Part shown: positions 16,653-24,974 of the stretch, in pieces
How the letters are laid out: every line of letters starts with the position of its first letter
Numbering within the stretch: the stretch's first letter is position 1
NCBI GenBank assembly: GCA_900538355.1
Contig: UPXS01000024.1
Coordinates: 1-26,458 of the forward strand
DNA length: 26,458 nucleotides
Direction: 5' to 3'
Origin: an uncultured Veillonella sp.
GTDB lineage: Bacteria > Bacillota > Negativicutes > Veillonellales > Veillonellaceae
Translations under genes and position numbers: made by a program
The notes under the pieces: generated by a model
Databases searched by the model: none
What the model was told of the DNA's origin: nothing
The model's input: only the letters and a program-made list of their open reading frames with translations

Positions 16653-16674
16653 TGTTAGATCCTCCTAATAACAA

Positions 16675-16695
16675 AAATATTCTAACAAAATATTT
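16675..16695 (-). promoter_or_regulatory. AT-rich stem-loop between cggR and gap
   Basis: AAATATT and AATATTT arms (7 bp) with a 7-base loop, 13 bases upstream of the gap ribosome site. In B. subtilis the cggR–gapA transcript is cut near this junction to give more stable gapA message; this hairpin may serve the same role here, by inference. Confidence 0.4.
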
Positions 16696-16710
16696 AACTA
16701 CCAACTTCAT

Positions 16711-17736
16711 TTATAATGCTGAAATTTGTAACAATTGACGCATACCTTCAGCAGCTTGCTCATCGATGATTAGTATGCCTTTTTGACAAGCTCTCATAAC
16801 ACCAATAATGGCACTCGATTTATCTTGTCCACCAGCCACAGCAATCACATTGGGAATTTTTGCAACATCAGGAAGTGATAAACCAATATTATTAGTGGAA
16901 TAAATCAACTTACCATCTATATCGCAATATTGACCAAGAGCTTCGCCAACAGCATGATTATCTACTAATTGCTTACGCACATCATCAGCTATATGGCGCT
17001 GATCCGCCATTCGCATAGCTGTACCAATACCAAACAAGAGTACGTCAGTCCTACTGATAAGATCACCAATTTCCTTAATTTGAGGTTCGCAAGTCATGAG
17101 CATATGCAATGAGTCTTGTGAAAGTCCATCAGGTAAATGGAGCATTTTATAGGTCCCTCGAAGTCGTTCAGCAAGCACCGAAGCAATTACGTTAGCTTGA
17201 TACTCTACAACCTCACCAACGCCACCACGGGCCGGTACAACAATAGGATTAAATGGTAATACAGGCATCTCCTCAGCTACTGCAGCCATTGTACTACCAC
17301 CACTGATGGCAACTACAGAGTCCGGTTCTAATAATTCCTGTAATAACTTTGCTGCTGCAAAGCCTAGTTTTTTTACCATCAACGTTCCTTCTGTAGGAGT
17401 GATGATAACCCTATCGATATGAAGTGCTTCAGTTAATCGATGTTCTAGCTCGTTAATACGATCTAATTCATTTAAAAAATTTCGCAACTTTGGAACAATT
17501 GCATGTCCCTCATCAGTGAGAAAAATCCCTGGCTTATAAATGTCTACAAGACCATTAGCACGCATTAGCTCAATATGACTTCGTACGGTTCGCTCTGGAA
17601 GGTCCGTTGCAGTAGCTAAGGTCCTACGGCCTATAGGCTCTTCATAAACTAGGTGGTTTAATATTTTGTATCGCTCCTTTAATACACTAACGATTTCAGG
17701 AACAATACGTTCACATATCATTAGAAACTCGTTCAT
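16711..17736 (-). CDS. cggR: Central glycolytic genes regulator, SorC family
   Basis: Repressor of the gap–eno operon, relieved by fructose 1,6-bisphosphate in B. subtilis. 341 residues: a winged helix-turn-helix at about 30–75 (IGRRTLATATDLPERTVRSH) and a SorC/DeoR-type sugar-phosphate-binding domain at about 95–340 with SGGSTMAAVAEE and GVGEVVEYQANV. It is the first gene of the operon, directly upstream of gap as in Bacillus. AAGGAGG lies 6 bases before the ATG. The upstream region has a strong promoter and a two-box operator, so autoregulation is likely. Confidence 0.95.
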   Translation of the reverse strand: MNEFLMICERIVPEIVSVLKERYKILNHLVYEEPIGRRTLATATDLPERTVRSHIELMRANGLVDIYKPGIFLTDEGHAIVPKLRNFLNELDRINELEHRLTEALHIDRVIITPTEGTLMVKKLGFAAAKLLQELLEPDSVVAISGGSTMAAVAEEMPVLPFNPIVVPARGGVGEVVEYQANVIASVLAERLRGTYKMLHLPDGLSQDSLHMLMTCEPQIKEIGDLISRTDVLLFGIGTAMRMADQRHIADDVRKQLVDNHAVGEALGQYCDIDGKLIYSTNNIGLSLPDVAKIPNVIAVAGGQDKSSAIIGVMRACQKGILIIDEQAAEGMRQLLQISAL

Positions 17737-17769
17737 CGGGTCCCTCCTTTACCCGTTGGGATTGTATGA

Positions 17770-17805
17770 ATCGTTTTTCGTCCCATGTGAACAAAATTCG
17801 TCCCA
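17770..17805 (-). promoter_or_regulatory. Predicted CggR operator
   Basis: Minus strand: TGGGAC–N6–TGTT–N4–TGGGAC–N6–CGAT. The B. subtilis CggR site is CGGGAC–N6–TGTC–N4–CGGGAC–N6–TGTC, so both box order and every spacer agree. It begins about 24 bases after the predicted start site, where a bound repressor would block elongation as known in Bacillus. Confidence 0.82.
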
Positions 17806-17835
17806 CCTAAAATAAAAAAATACTTTTACATTTGT

Positions 17836-17864
17836 ATTGTATACCCTATGTAAATTTTATTCAA
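17836..17864 (-). promoter_or_regulatory. Promoter of the glycolytic operon
   Basis: Minus strand TTGAAT (17859–17864), a 17-base spacer, then TACAAT (17836–17841). It lies directly after the upp terminator and upstream of the CggR operator. The predicted start is near 17829, giving a leader of about 93 bases. Confidence 0.8.
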
Positions 17865-17879
17865 GACTTTATACGTAGA

Positions 17880-17932
17880 AAACGACATAATTTAGGGATT
17901 TTATACAGCTTTGTACCTAAATTATGTCGTTT
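17880..17932 (-). terminator. Terminator after upp: perfect 17-bp inverted repeat
   Basis: Arms 17880–17896 and 17916–17932 pair perfectly over 17 bp around a 19-base loop, followed on the minus strand by TTTTC (overlapping the arm end). The U-run is short but the stem is long. It starts 14 bases after the upp stop. Confidence 0.75.
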
Positions 17933-17945
17933 ATATATATTTATT

Positions 17946-18572
17946 TTATTTTGTACCGAAGATACGGTCACCAGCATCGCCTAAGCCAGGCAAAATGTAA
18001 CCATGATCATTAAGTTTTTCATCAAGGGCTGCTACGTAAATAGGAACTTCAGGATGTTCTTTATTTACTGCTTCTACACCTTCAGGCGCCGCCACTAAGC
18101 ACATTAATTTAATATGTTTAGCGCCTTTTTCTTTTAGCAATGTAATAGCTGCTGCAGCACTACCACCAGTAGCGAGCATTGGGTCTGTTACGATGAAGTC
18201 GCGTTCACCTACATCAGAAGGTAACTTGCAGTAGTATTCTACTGGTTTTAATGTTTCTGGATCACGGTATAAGCCAATATGACCAACCTTTGCAGTTGGA
18301 ATCAAGTTAAGCATACCATTTACCATACCTAAACCAGCACGAAGAATTGGAATAATGCCCAATTTTTTACCTGCAATACGTTTGCCAGTCATTTTAGTTA
18401 AAGGTGTTTGAACCTCTACATCCTCTAATGGTAAGCTACGTGTAATTTCATAGCCCATCAACATCGTAATTTCATCAAGTAATTCTCTAAAATCTTTAGA
18501 GCCTGTTTCTGCATCACGCATCAATGTAACTTTGTGTTGAATCAATGGATGTGTCATAACATTAACTTTCAT
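17946..18572 (-). CDS. upp: Uracil phosphoribosyltransferase
   Basis: Makes UMP from uracil and PRPP in pyrimidine salvage. 208 residues, the family length. Begins with HPLIQHKVTLMRD; the PRPP-binding loop is DPMLATGGSAAAA at about 130–142; the uracil-binding C-terminus has GYILPGLGDAGDRIFGTK. AGGAGG lies 6 bases before the ATG. The gene stands between two terminators, so it is probably its own unit. The 70-base stretch upstream has AT-rich -10-like boxes but no promoter that I can call firmly. It lies after glyA as in Bacillus. Confidence 0.97.
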   Translation of the reverse strand: MKVNVMTHPLIQHKVTLMRDAETGSKDFRELLDEITMLMGYEITRSLPLEDVEVQTPLTKMTGKRIAGKKLGIIPILRAGLGMVNGMLNLIPTAKVGHIGLYRDPETLKPVEYYCKLPSDVGERDFIVTDPMLATGGSAAAAITLLKEKGAKHIKLMCLVAAPEGVEAVNKEHPEVPIYVAALDEKLNDHGYILPGLGDAGDRIFGTK

Positions 18573-18661
18573 GACTGTCCTCCTATAAATAATTTATATA
18601 CCCTATCGGTATCCATTTAATATTCATATTTACTCTATCACAGATTCATAAATCATGCCAT

Positions 18662-18699
18662 AAAAATATTAAAAGGGATGTGCCAAAACACATCCCTTT
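18662..18699 (-). terminator. Rho-independent terminator after glyA
   Basis: Perfect 11-bp stem AAAGGGATGTG/CACATCCCTTT (18672–18699) with a 6-base loop, followed on the minus strand by a T-rich run (TTTTAATATTTTT). Confidence 0.88.
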
Positions 18700-18745
18700 A
18701 ATTGTATTTAAGTCTTATGTAATTTTAATAAGCTAAATCCAATGA

Positions 18746-19978
18746 TTAGTACAATGGGTACGCTTCGCAAAGTGCTGCTACACGTTTGCTTGCATCTTCA
18801 TGAACTGCTTTATCTTCAGGATTTTTAAGAACAGTTGCAATGATATCTGCAATTTCTTCCATGTCTTTTACTTGTAAGCCACGAGTTGTAAGAGCTGGTG
18901 TACCAAGACGGATACCGCTTGTTACAAATGGGCTAGCAGGATCGAATGGAATAGTATTTTTATTACATGTAATGCCAACTTCATCAAGTAAATGTTCAGC
19001 TTCTTTACCTGTTAAACCAGTATTGCGAACATCTACCAACATAACGTGAGTATCTGTACCACCAGAAACGATTGTTAAGCCTTTTTCTTGCAATGCAGCA
19101 GCCAATGCTTTTGCATTATCGATAACTTGTTGTGCATATACTTTGAACTCTGGTTGTAATGCTTCACCAAATGCAACTGCTTTAGCAGCAATAACATGCA
19201 TCAATGGGCCACCTTGAATACCAGGGAAGATTGCTTTATCGATTGCTTTAGCATATTTTTCTTTGCAAAGAATCATGCCGCCACGAGGACCACGCAATGT
19301 TTTATGAGTTGTTGTAGTAACGATATCAGCATATTCTACTGGGTTTGGATGTAAACCTGCTGCTACAAGACCAGCAAAGTGAGCCATATCTACCATAAAG
19401 ATAGCATCAACTTCATGAGCTACATCAGCCATTTTTTTGAAGTCGATTTGACGACTGTAAGCACTACCACCAGCAATAATCAATTTAGGTTTTGCTTCTA
19501 ATACGATTTTACGGAACTCATCATAATCGATTTGTTGAGTTTCTGCATCTACGCCGTAAGGTACTACGTTGAAATATGTACCAGATACGTTAACTGGAGA
19601 ACCATGAGTTAAATGACCACCATGGGACAAGTTCATACCCACAATAGTGTCGCCTGGTTGTAATAATGCGAAATATACGCCAAAGTTTGCTTGAGAACCA
19701 GAGTGAGGTTGTACGTTTGCATGTTCTGCACCGAACAAGCGTTTTGCACGTTCAATAGCCAATGTTTCGATAACATCAACATTTTCACAACCGCCATAAT
19801 AACGTTTACCAGGATACCCTTCTGCATATTTGTTAGTCAATACGCTACCTTGAGCTTCCATTACTGCTTGAGAAACAAAGTTTTCAGAAGCGATCATTTC
19901 TAATTTATCGCGTTGGCGTGCTAATTCTTGATTGATAACAGCTTGAATATTAGGGTCTTGTTTTTCTAAGAAACTCAT
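18746..19978 (-). CDS. glyA: Serine hydroxymethyltransferase
   Basis: PLP enzyme converting serine and tetrahydrofolate to glycine and 5,10-methylene-tetrahydrofolate, the main source of one-carbon units. 410 residues, typical for bacteria. Lys226 in TTTTHKTLRGPRGG is the PLP-binding lysine; GYPGKRYYGG (54–63) and the Asp and His of VDMAHFAGL (196–204) are conserved active-site parts. AGGAGG lies before the ATG. It follows rpiB by 45 bases and closes the ywlE–rpiB–glyA unit. Confidence 0.98.
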   Translation of the reverse strand: MSFLEKQDPNIQAVINQELARQRDKLEMIASENFVSQAVMEAQGSVLTNKYAEGYPGKRYYGGCENVDVIETLAIERAKRLFGAEHANVQPHSGSQANFGVYFALLQPGDTIVGMNLSHGGHLTHGSPVNVSGTYFNVVPYGVDAETQQIDYDEFRKIVLEAKPKLIIAGGSAYSRQIDFKKMADVAHEVDAIFMVDMAHFAGLVAAGLHPNPVEYADIVTTTTHKTLRGPRGGMILCKEKYAKAIDKAIFPGIQGGPLMHVIAAKAVAFGEALQPEFKVYAQQVIDNAKALAAALQEKGLTIVSGGTDTHVMLVDVRNTGLTGKEAEHLLDEVGITCNKNTIPFDPASPFVTSGIRLGTPALTTRGLQVKDMEEIADIIATVLKNPEDKAVHEDASKRVAALCEAYPLY

Positions 19979-20023
19979 GAGTATCCTCCTCGTGCAAAAC
20001 GAATATATATAGGTAATGATGTA

Positions 20024-20461
20024 TTACTTCTCTAGTGCTTTAATTTTCTCTACCCGGCGTGCGTGACGACCACCTTCGAACTCTGTTTCCATAAAGATGG
20101 CTACAATATCGTTAGCTAGGCCAGGACCAATAACGCGTTCCCCCATAGTGAGAATATTTGCGTCATTATGTTCACGACATGCATGAGCAGAGAATGTATC
20201 ATGACAAAGAGCAGCACGAATACCTGCAATCTTATTTGCTGCAATACCGATACCAATACCAGTACCACAAATCAAAATACCTCTATCTGCTTGACCAGAT
20301 ACAACTGCATTTGCTACAGGTACAGCAATATCAGGATAATCGCAAGAATCAGCTGTATGACAGCCAAAATCCTCTACTTCATGTCCCAATGCATTTAATA
20401 ATTCCTTAACGGATGCTTTTAAATGTAATCCGCCATGATCACAACCGATTGCAACTTTCAT
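20024..20461 (-). CDS. rpiB: Ribose-5-phosphate isomerase B
   Basis: Interconverts ribose 5-phosphate and ribulose 5-phosphate in the pentose phosphate pathway. 145 residues. GCDHGG at 6–11, Cys65 in LICGTGIGIGIAANK as the catalytic base, HDTFSAHACREHNDANIL with the conserved His and Arg. AGGAGATGAAATT precedes the ATG. It lies 11 bases after the ywlE-type gene and before glyA, the order known from B. subtilis (ywlE–ywlF–ywlG–glyA), here without ywlG. Confidence 0.96.
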   Translation of the reverse strand: MKVAIGCDHGGLHLKASVKELLNALGHEVEDFGCHTADSCDYPDIAVPVANAVVSGQADRGILICGTGIGIGIAANKIAGIRAALCHDTFSAHACREHNDANILTMGERVIGPGLANDIVAIFMETEFEGGRHARRVEKIKALEK

Positions 20462-20472
20462 AATTTCATCTC

Positions 20473-20919
20473 CTACGCCTTCTGAGGCACTGAGCTAAGA
20501 CCTGCCTCTACTAAGTGATAAATTTGTTCCGCACATTGATTATATACGGTTTGATCAGATCCATATGGGTCAGTAACATCACCATCTTGACCACCCCACT
20601 CGGAAATCGTTTTGATTTTACCTTCCTCAAACGGGAATTGGCGAAGTAGTACAGATTTGTGATCCTTCGTCATACCAATGATAAGATCTGCTGCATTCAC
20701 GAGTTCCATCGTCAATGGTCTCGATTCATGATCAGAAATATCTGCAATGGAACGGATAGCTTCAACGGCTTGTTCAGTTGGCTTTGCTCCATAAGCGGCA
20801 AATAGACCAGCTGATACAATCGTCACATCCTTATGTTGCTCCGCTGCAAGGGCCCGTGTAATACCTTCAGCCATAGGGCTACGACAAGTATTACCGGTAC
20901 ACACAAATAAAATATTCAT
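20473..20919 (-). CDS. Low-molecular-weight protein phosphatase, YwlE-like (possible arginine phosphatase)
   Basis: 148 residues. The active-site loop CTGNTCRSP runs from Cys7 to Pro15 with Arg13, and the general acid is Asp117 in DPYG. Thr11 stands where tyrosine phosphatases of this family usually have Ile; in B. subtilis YwlE this Thr favours phosphoarginine, a mark set by McsB. Whether this organism has McsB cannot be seen here, so tyrosine or other phosphoprotein activity remains possible. It is the first gene of the unit with rpiB and glyA, and has its own promoter. Confidence 0.9.
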   Translation of the reverse strand: MNILFVCTGNTCRSPMAEGITRALAAEQHKDVTIVSAGLFAAYGAKPTEQAVEAIRSIADISDHESRPLTMELVNAADLIIGMTKDHKSVLLRQFPFEEGKIKTISEWGGQDGDVTDPYGSDQTVYNQCAEQIYHLVEAGLSSVPQKA

Positions 20920-20934
20920 AATAACATCCTTACT

Positions 20935-20953
20935 TAATCACATTTTGTGATTA
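20935..20953 (-). promoter_or_regulatory. Palindrome at the start of the ywlE-like–rpiB–glyA transcript
   Basis: TAATCACA–TTT–TGTGATTA, perfect 8-bp arms with a 3-base centre. It begins about 2 bases after the predicted transcription start and ends just before the ribosome site AAGGA. It could be a repressor site or a leader hairpin. Confidence 0.5.
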
Positions 20954-20961
20954 CTTTATAC

Positions 20962-20989
20962 ATTATAGCAAATTCATCCAATATGTAAA
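20962..20989 (-). promoter_or_regulatory. Promoter of the ywlE-like–rpiB–glyA unit
   Basis: Minus strand TTTACA (20984–20989), a 16-base spacer, TATAAT (20962–20967), with TGC immediately before the -10 (extended -10). Confidence 0.72.
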
Positions 20990-21031
20990 GACATTTTTCT
21001 ATTATCAGTGGACATTTTTATGCTAGTAAAT

Positions 21032-22063
21032 TTACTTATAAATGATATGATGACTCGATGCCTTCTCCATACGATTCATAATAGCAACACCAAAGCCATC
21101 ATCATCAACACCTTCTGCTAAGATTAAGGTAACATGATTTTCGTTAAAATGTAATAGGCTTTTGTAAAAGTCATGGCCTAATGATAAGGCATCACCATGA
21201 TGTCCAAAACAATGGCACATAAAGCGTGTATCGTCTTTAATCAGGTCATATGTTTCATGACTAACCAAACAACCGATAGGACCTTTTATACCGTCTGAAA
21301 GCACCTTAAACGTTGATGCTATGTCCTCTGGATTACCTACAACAACTGTCATAGGTGCATCAGGCGCATAATGCGTATACTTCATACCAGGAGCCTTTGG
21401 CTTAGTGGTAGCATTAACTAGAGCAGTATCATACTCAACCGCAGACACAACATTTTCAAGTTGTGCTTTTGTAATTCCGCCTGGTCTCAATATAATGACC
21501 TTATCATCATGAACTTCCACCACAGTAGATTCTACACCAATCGTACATGGACCAGCATCTAAAATATAGGAAATACGGCCATTCATATCATGGTAAACAT
21601 CTTGTGCCGTTGTAGGACTTGGACGACCAGATATATTGGCACTAGGGGCCGCTATAGGTACTCCTGCACGTTCTAATAATGCACGGCAAATCTTATGATC
21701 GGGGCAACGTAATGCTACGCGAGGTAAGCCACCTGTAGCACGGTCTGGCACTAAATCAGATTTAGGCAATGTAATCGTTAAAGGACCTGGCCAAAATGTA
21801 TCCATTAATAGTTGTGCCGTCTTTGAAACCTCTGTTACCAAAGGTTTTATACTTTCACTATTAGGAACATGTAAAATCAATGGATTATCTGAAGGACGAC
21901 CTTTCGCAGCATAAATTTTATCCATCGCCTCCGGATCAAGTCCATTTGCACCTAATCCATATACAGTTTCTGTAGGAATGGACACCAATTCACCATTACG
22001 CAATGCACTGGCAAGCATATTTAGTTCTTGTTCTGATGGATTTGTAATAATTTGAGTATCCAT
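21032..22063 (-). CDS. L-threonylcarbamoyladenylate synthase (Sua5/YwlC, two-domain)
   Basis: Makes threonylcarbamoyl-AMP from threonine, bicarbonate and ATP for t6A37 of tRNAs that read ANN codons. 343 residues: a YrdC domain at about 10–205 (SIPTETVYGLGANGLD, KGRPSDNPLILHV, PSANISGRPSPT) and the C-terminal Sua5 domain from about 230 (APGMKYTHYAPDAPM). The ATG at 22063 lies 1 base after the prmC stop, with GAGGGATAAT as ribosome site; the frame to 22075 would overlap prmC. No clear terminator follows. Confidence 0.95.
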   Translation of the reverse strand: MDTQIITNPSEQELNMLASALRNGELVSIPTETVYGLGANGLDPEAMDKIYAAKGRPSDNPLILHVPNSESIKPLVTEVSKTAQLLMDTFWPGPLTITLPKSDLVPDRATGGLPRVALRCPDHKICRALLERAGVPIAAPSANISGRPSPTTAQDVYHDMNGRISYILDAGPCTIGVESTVVEVHDDKVIILRPGGITKAQLENVVSAVEYDTALVNATTKPKAPGMKYTHYAPDAPMTVVVGNPEDIASTFKVLSDGIKGPIGCLVSHETYDLIKDDTRFMCHCFGHHGDALSLGHDFYKSLLHFNENHVTLILAEGVDDDGFGVAIMNRMEKASSHHIIYK

Positions 22064-22064
22064 A

Positions 22065-22934
22065 TTATCCCTCATATACTGCAGTTACAACACGGTTATT
22101 ACCACCAAGATCAGCGATACACTGAATGTTGGAGTAATGACCAGCTTCTTTTAATAAAGCCTTTACCTCTTCAGCTTGATCGTAACCTATTTCAAAGGCT
22201 ATACGGCCTTGCGGTTTTAAATATGTGCCGCATTCTTTAGCTAAAATACGATAGAATTCTAACCCATCTTCACCGCCAAACAAGGCAATGTGAGGCTCAT
22301 TTAACACGTCCTGAGACAATAATTTAGCATCCCCTGTACGGATATATGGTGGATTCGATACGATGAGGTCAAACTTTTCAACTTTACCAGCCAAGGCAGA
22401 AAACATATCGGACTCTAAGAATTGAACACGATCATTTAAGTTAAATCTTTCCCTATTCTCCTCAGCCACTGCCAAGGCATCCGTAGATATTTCAAGACCT
22501 ACACCGCATGTATTCGGCAAATAGTGTAATAAACTAAGTAGTATCGTACCAGGGCCTGTACATACATCAAGGATATGCACATTACTATCTTTTGGATACG
22601 CACCTAGTACATGCTCAATCAAGGTTTCCGTATCAGGTCGTGGAATCAATACCTTATCATTAACCTTAAAGGTCAATCCCATAAAGTCCTTTTCCCCAAT
22701 TATGGCCGCTACACAATGACCCTTAGCTCGTTCTTGAACGAGAGGTCTAAAGGCATCGAGTTCCTCTTGAATAAGCGGTTGGTCATAATGGGTATATAGA
22801 TAAATACGATCCTTGCCTAAAACGTGAGAAAGCAGTACTTCCCCATCAAGTCGAGGTGTATCCATCTCCTTGCTTTGAAAGTACTGCTCTGTCCACTGGA
22901 GAATACGACCGATTGTCCAAATCTCCTTATACAT
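22065..22934 (-). CDS. prmC: Peptide chain release factor N5-glutamine methyltransferase
   Basis: Methylates the Gln of the GGQ motif in release factors. 289 residues: a helical N-terminal domain (1–90), IPRPDTE (97–103), a SAM-binding motif DVCTGPGT (123–130, where most have DLGTGSG), and NPPY at 194–197, which holds the target glutamine. The start at 22934 has AGGAGG 9 bases upstream and overlaps the end of prfA by 8 bases; the frame to 22976 is not likely. Coupling to its substrate gene prfA is the common bacterial arrangement. Confidence 0.95.
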   Translation of the reverse strand: MYKEIWTIGRILQWTEQYFQSKEMDTPRLDGEVLLSHVLGKDRIYLYTHYDQPLIQEELDAFRPLVQERAKGHCVAAIIGEKDFMGLTFKVNDKVLIPRPDTETLIEHVLGAYPKDSNVHILDVCTGPGTILLSLLHYLPNTCGVGLEISTDALAVAEENRERFNLNDRVQFLESDMFSALAGKVEKFDLIVSNPPYIRTGDAKLLSQDVLNEPHIALFGGEDGLEFYRILAKECGTYLKPQGRIAFEIGYDQAEEVKALLKEAGHYSNIQCIADLGGNNRVVTAVYEG

Positions 22935-24009
22935 TTGTATTAGCCTCCTGCATTTTTGCCGCTTGGTCAGCAGCATTTAAGGCTTGAATGATTTCATCTA
23001 AATCGCCATTTAAAATAGCATCTAATTTATACAATGTTAAATTAATACGATGGTCTGTTACGCGGCCTTGCGGGTAGTTATAAGTACGAATACGTTCACT
23101 ACGGTCACCAGTACCAACTTGGCTCTTACGGTCTGCTGCCATGCTAGAAATAGCCTCTTGTTCAGCTTGGTCTTGCAATTTAGCACGCAATACACGCATA
23201 GCTTTTTCACGGTTTTGTAATTGAGAACGTTGGTCTTGGCATGCCACAACAATACCAGAAGGTAAGTGTGTAATACGAACAGCAGACTCAGTCTTATTGA
23301 TATGCTGACCGCCCGCACCACTGGCACGATATGTGTCGATTTTCAAGTCTTTTTCATTAACTTCAATATCAACATCTTCCATCTCTGGTAATACGGCTAC
23401 TGTAACGGTAGATGTATGCACACGGCCCTGTGTTTCTGTAGCAGGTACACGTTGTACGCGATGTACACCAGATTCAAATTTCATCTTAGAATATACATTT
23501 TCACCATCTACAGAGAAAATAACCTCTTTAAAGCCACCTAATTCAGGTTCATTAGCATCGATAATCTCACAACGCCAGCCTTGGCTTTCCGCATATTTTG
23601 TGTACATGCGGAACAAGTCACCTGCGAACAATGCCGCTTCATCACCGCCAGCACCACCGCGAATTTCGATGATAATGTTTTTATCGTCATTAGGATCCTT
23701 AGGCAATAAAAGAATTTGTAATTTCTCTTCTAATTCCTCTTTTTGAGGTTTTAGCTCTTTCAATTCCTCTTGTGCCATTTCGCGGAATTCTTCATCCATG
23801 GATTTATCTTCGATAACTTCCATAGCTTCATCAATACCAGCTAATACTTTTTTATAAGTACGGAATGTTTCAACTGTTTCAGATAATTGAGCATGTTGAC
23901 GTGTTAATTTACGCCACTCATCTTGGCGCGCAATCACTTCAGGGTCACTGATGCGCTGCTCCAGGTCCATAAATTTATCTTCAATAACTTGTAATTTATC
24001 TACTAGCAT
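22927..24009 (-). CDS. prfA: Peptide chain release factor 1
   Basis: Ends translation at UAA and UAG. 360 residues. Codon recognition motif PAT at 189–191 (PxT is typical of RF1; RF2 has SPF) and the catalytic GGQ at 233–235 in SGAGGQHINKTESAVR. The N-terminal part is helical and charged as usual. GAGGAATAAAC precedes the ATG, which lies 2 bases after the yqhQ-like stop. Confidence 0.98.
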   Translation of the reverse strand: MLVDKLQVIEDKFMDLEQRISDPEVIARQDEWRKLTRQHAQLSETVETFRTYKKVLAGIDEAMEVIEDKSMDEEFREMAQEELKELKPQKEELEEKLQILLLPKDPNDDKNIIIEIRGGAGGDEAALFAGDLFRMYTKYAESQGWRCEIIDANEPELGGFKEVIFSVDGENVYSKMKFESGVHRVQRVPATETQGRVHTSTVTVAVLPEMEDVDIEVNEKDLKIDTYRASGAGGQHINKTESAVRITHLPSGIVVACQDQRSQLQNREKAMRVLRAKLQDQAEQEAISSMAADRKSQVGTGDRSERIRTYNYPQGRVTDHRINLTLYKLDAILNGDLDEIIQALNAADQAAKMQEANTNV

Positions 24010-24011
24010 GT

Positions 24012-24902
24012 TTATTCCTCTTCATAAGCATCGCTCTCAGGAGGGCGAACCTCTTCAAGAGCTCGTATAGCTACTTCAATTTGATCATCTTCTGGTTCAC
24101 GTGTCGTCATATATTGCAATGCAAGACCTGGTTTAATAAGAGCTTGCACAAAGGAATGTTCACTACGACCAGCAAGACGAATGACCTCGTACGCAATACC
24201 TGCCACTACTGGCATAAGAAGTACGCGGCTTACGATACGTTCTAACAAATTAGGCCAACCTAAAAAGGCAAATACAAAAATACTTACAACCATAACGATA
24301 AGTAAGAAATTCGTGCCACATCGCGGATGTAAGCGACTTTGTTTGCGAACGTTTTCTACAGTGAGAGGCAAATCTAATTCATAAGTATGAATCGTTTTAT
24401 GCTCTGCCCCATGATATTGGAAAACTCGTTGAATATCCTTCGTAAGTCCAATCCCCCAAATATAGAGTAGGAAAAGTACTAAACGAATGACACCTTCAAT
24501 GAGATTTAATACAACATGATTATCCTGTACACCAGGAATAAATTTTACGATAAATGTAGGCAATGCCAAAAATACAGCTATCGCAAAGATGGTGGAAATA
24601 ACCATTGTAATGGCAATTTCACTATTAGACATTTCTTCCTCTTCATCACCAGCGGCCTTAGCAGAGAAGGACAAAGCCTTCATACCAATTACGAGAGATT
24701 CATAAAGAGCTACACAGCCCCGAAGAAATGGTTTTTTCAAAATTGGATATGTGTCAGCAATAGATTTTGTAGGCTCTTTTTGAACTACAATGGTTCCCGC
24801 TGGTTCTCGTACAGCTGTTGCTGTAACGCCAGGGCCCCTCATCATGACACCTTCGATCACAGCTTGTCCACCGACAAACTTTTTAATACGTTCTGTGTTC
24901 AC
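24012..24902 (-). CDS. YqhQ-like DUF1385 membrane protein
   Basis: A 296-residue membrane protein of a widespread Firmicute family without a settled function. The family N-terminus is clear (VGGQAVIEGVMMRGP). Hydrophobic segments lie at about 100–122, 135–155, 200–222 and 228–248. The conserved cytosolic stretch YHGAEHKTIHTYE and then HPRCGTNFLL are present; the His, Glu and Cys there could bind a metal, by inference. The GTG at 24902 lies 5 bases after AGAGGAG and gives the family start; the TTG at 24923 would lie before that site. In many Firmicutes this gene stands beside rpmE and prfA, as here. Confidence 0.88.
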   Translation of the reverse strand: MNTERIKKFVGGQAVIEGVMMRGPGVTATAVREPAGTIVVQKEPTKSIADTYPILKKPFLRGCVALYESLVIGMKALSFSAKAAGDEEEEMSNSEIAITMVISTIFAIAVFLALPTFIVKFIPGVQDNHVVLNLIEGVIRLVLFLLYIWGIGLTKDIQRVFQYHGAEHKTIHTYELDLPLTVENVRKQSRLHPRCGTNFLLIVMVVSIFVFAFLGWPNLLERIVSRVLLMPVVAGIAYEVIRLAGRSEHSFVQALIKPGLALQYMTTREPEDDQIEVAIRALEEVRPPESDAYEEE

Positions 24903-24915
24903 AAGAGCTCCTCTC

Positions 24916-24949
24916 ATAAACAAATAGAGGCAGAGCTCATAGCCCTGCC
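24916..24949 (-). terminator. Terminator-like hairpin between rpmE and the yqhQ-like gene
   Basis: Minus strand GGCAGGGC–TATGA–GCTCTGCC (24929–24949), 8-bp stem with one G·U pair, then TCTATTTGTTT. It lies 25 bases after the rpmE stop and just before the next ribosome site. It may be a partial terminator that lowers expression of the genes that follow. Confidence 0.6.
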
Positions 24950-24974
24950 CATAGATGCTACATTACATGACAAA

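Noticed and set aside
17880..17932. The 17-bp inverted repeat as a mobile-element end or attachment site
   Set aside because: There is no transposase, integrase or target duplication, and it sits where the upp terminator is expected.
18573..18660. Promoter for upp
   Set aside because: TATATA-like -10 boxes are present but no -35 box at acceptable spacing; AT-rich sequence gives such boxes by chance.
20158..20409. Plus-strand frame rich in Gln and Tyr, looking like a low-complexity repeat protein
   Set aside because: It is an antisense shadow of rpiB with no start signal.
21028..21040. AGTAAATTTACT palindrome after the sua5 stop codon as a terminator
   Set aside because: The arms are short and AT-only and no U-run follows on the minus strand.
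23333..23746. 137-residue open frame on the plus strand
   Set aside because: It lies fully inside prfA on the opposite strand, is biased in composition (Ser/Thr-rich antisense), and has no ribosome site.
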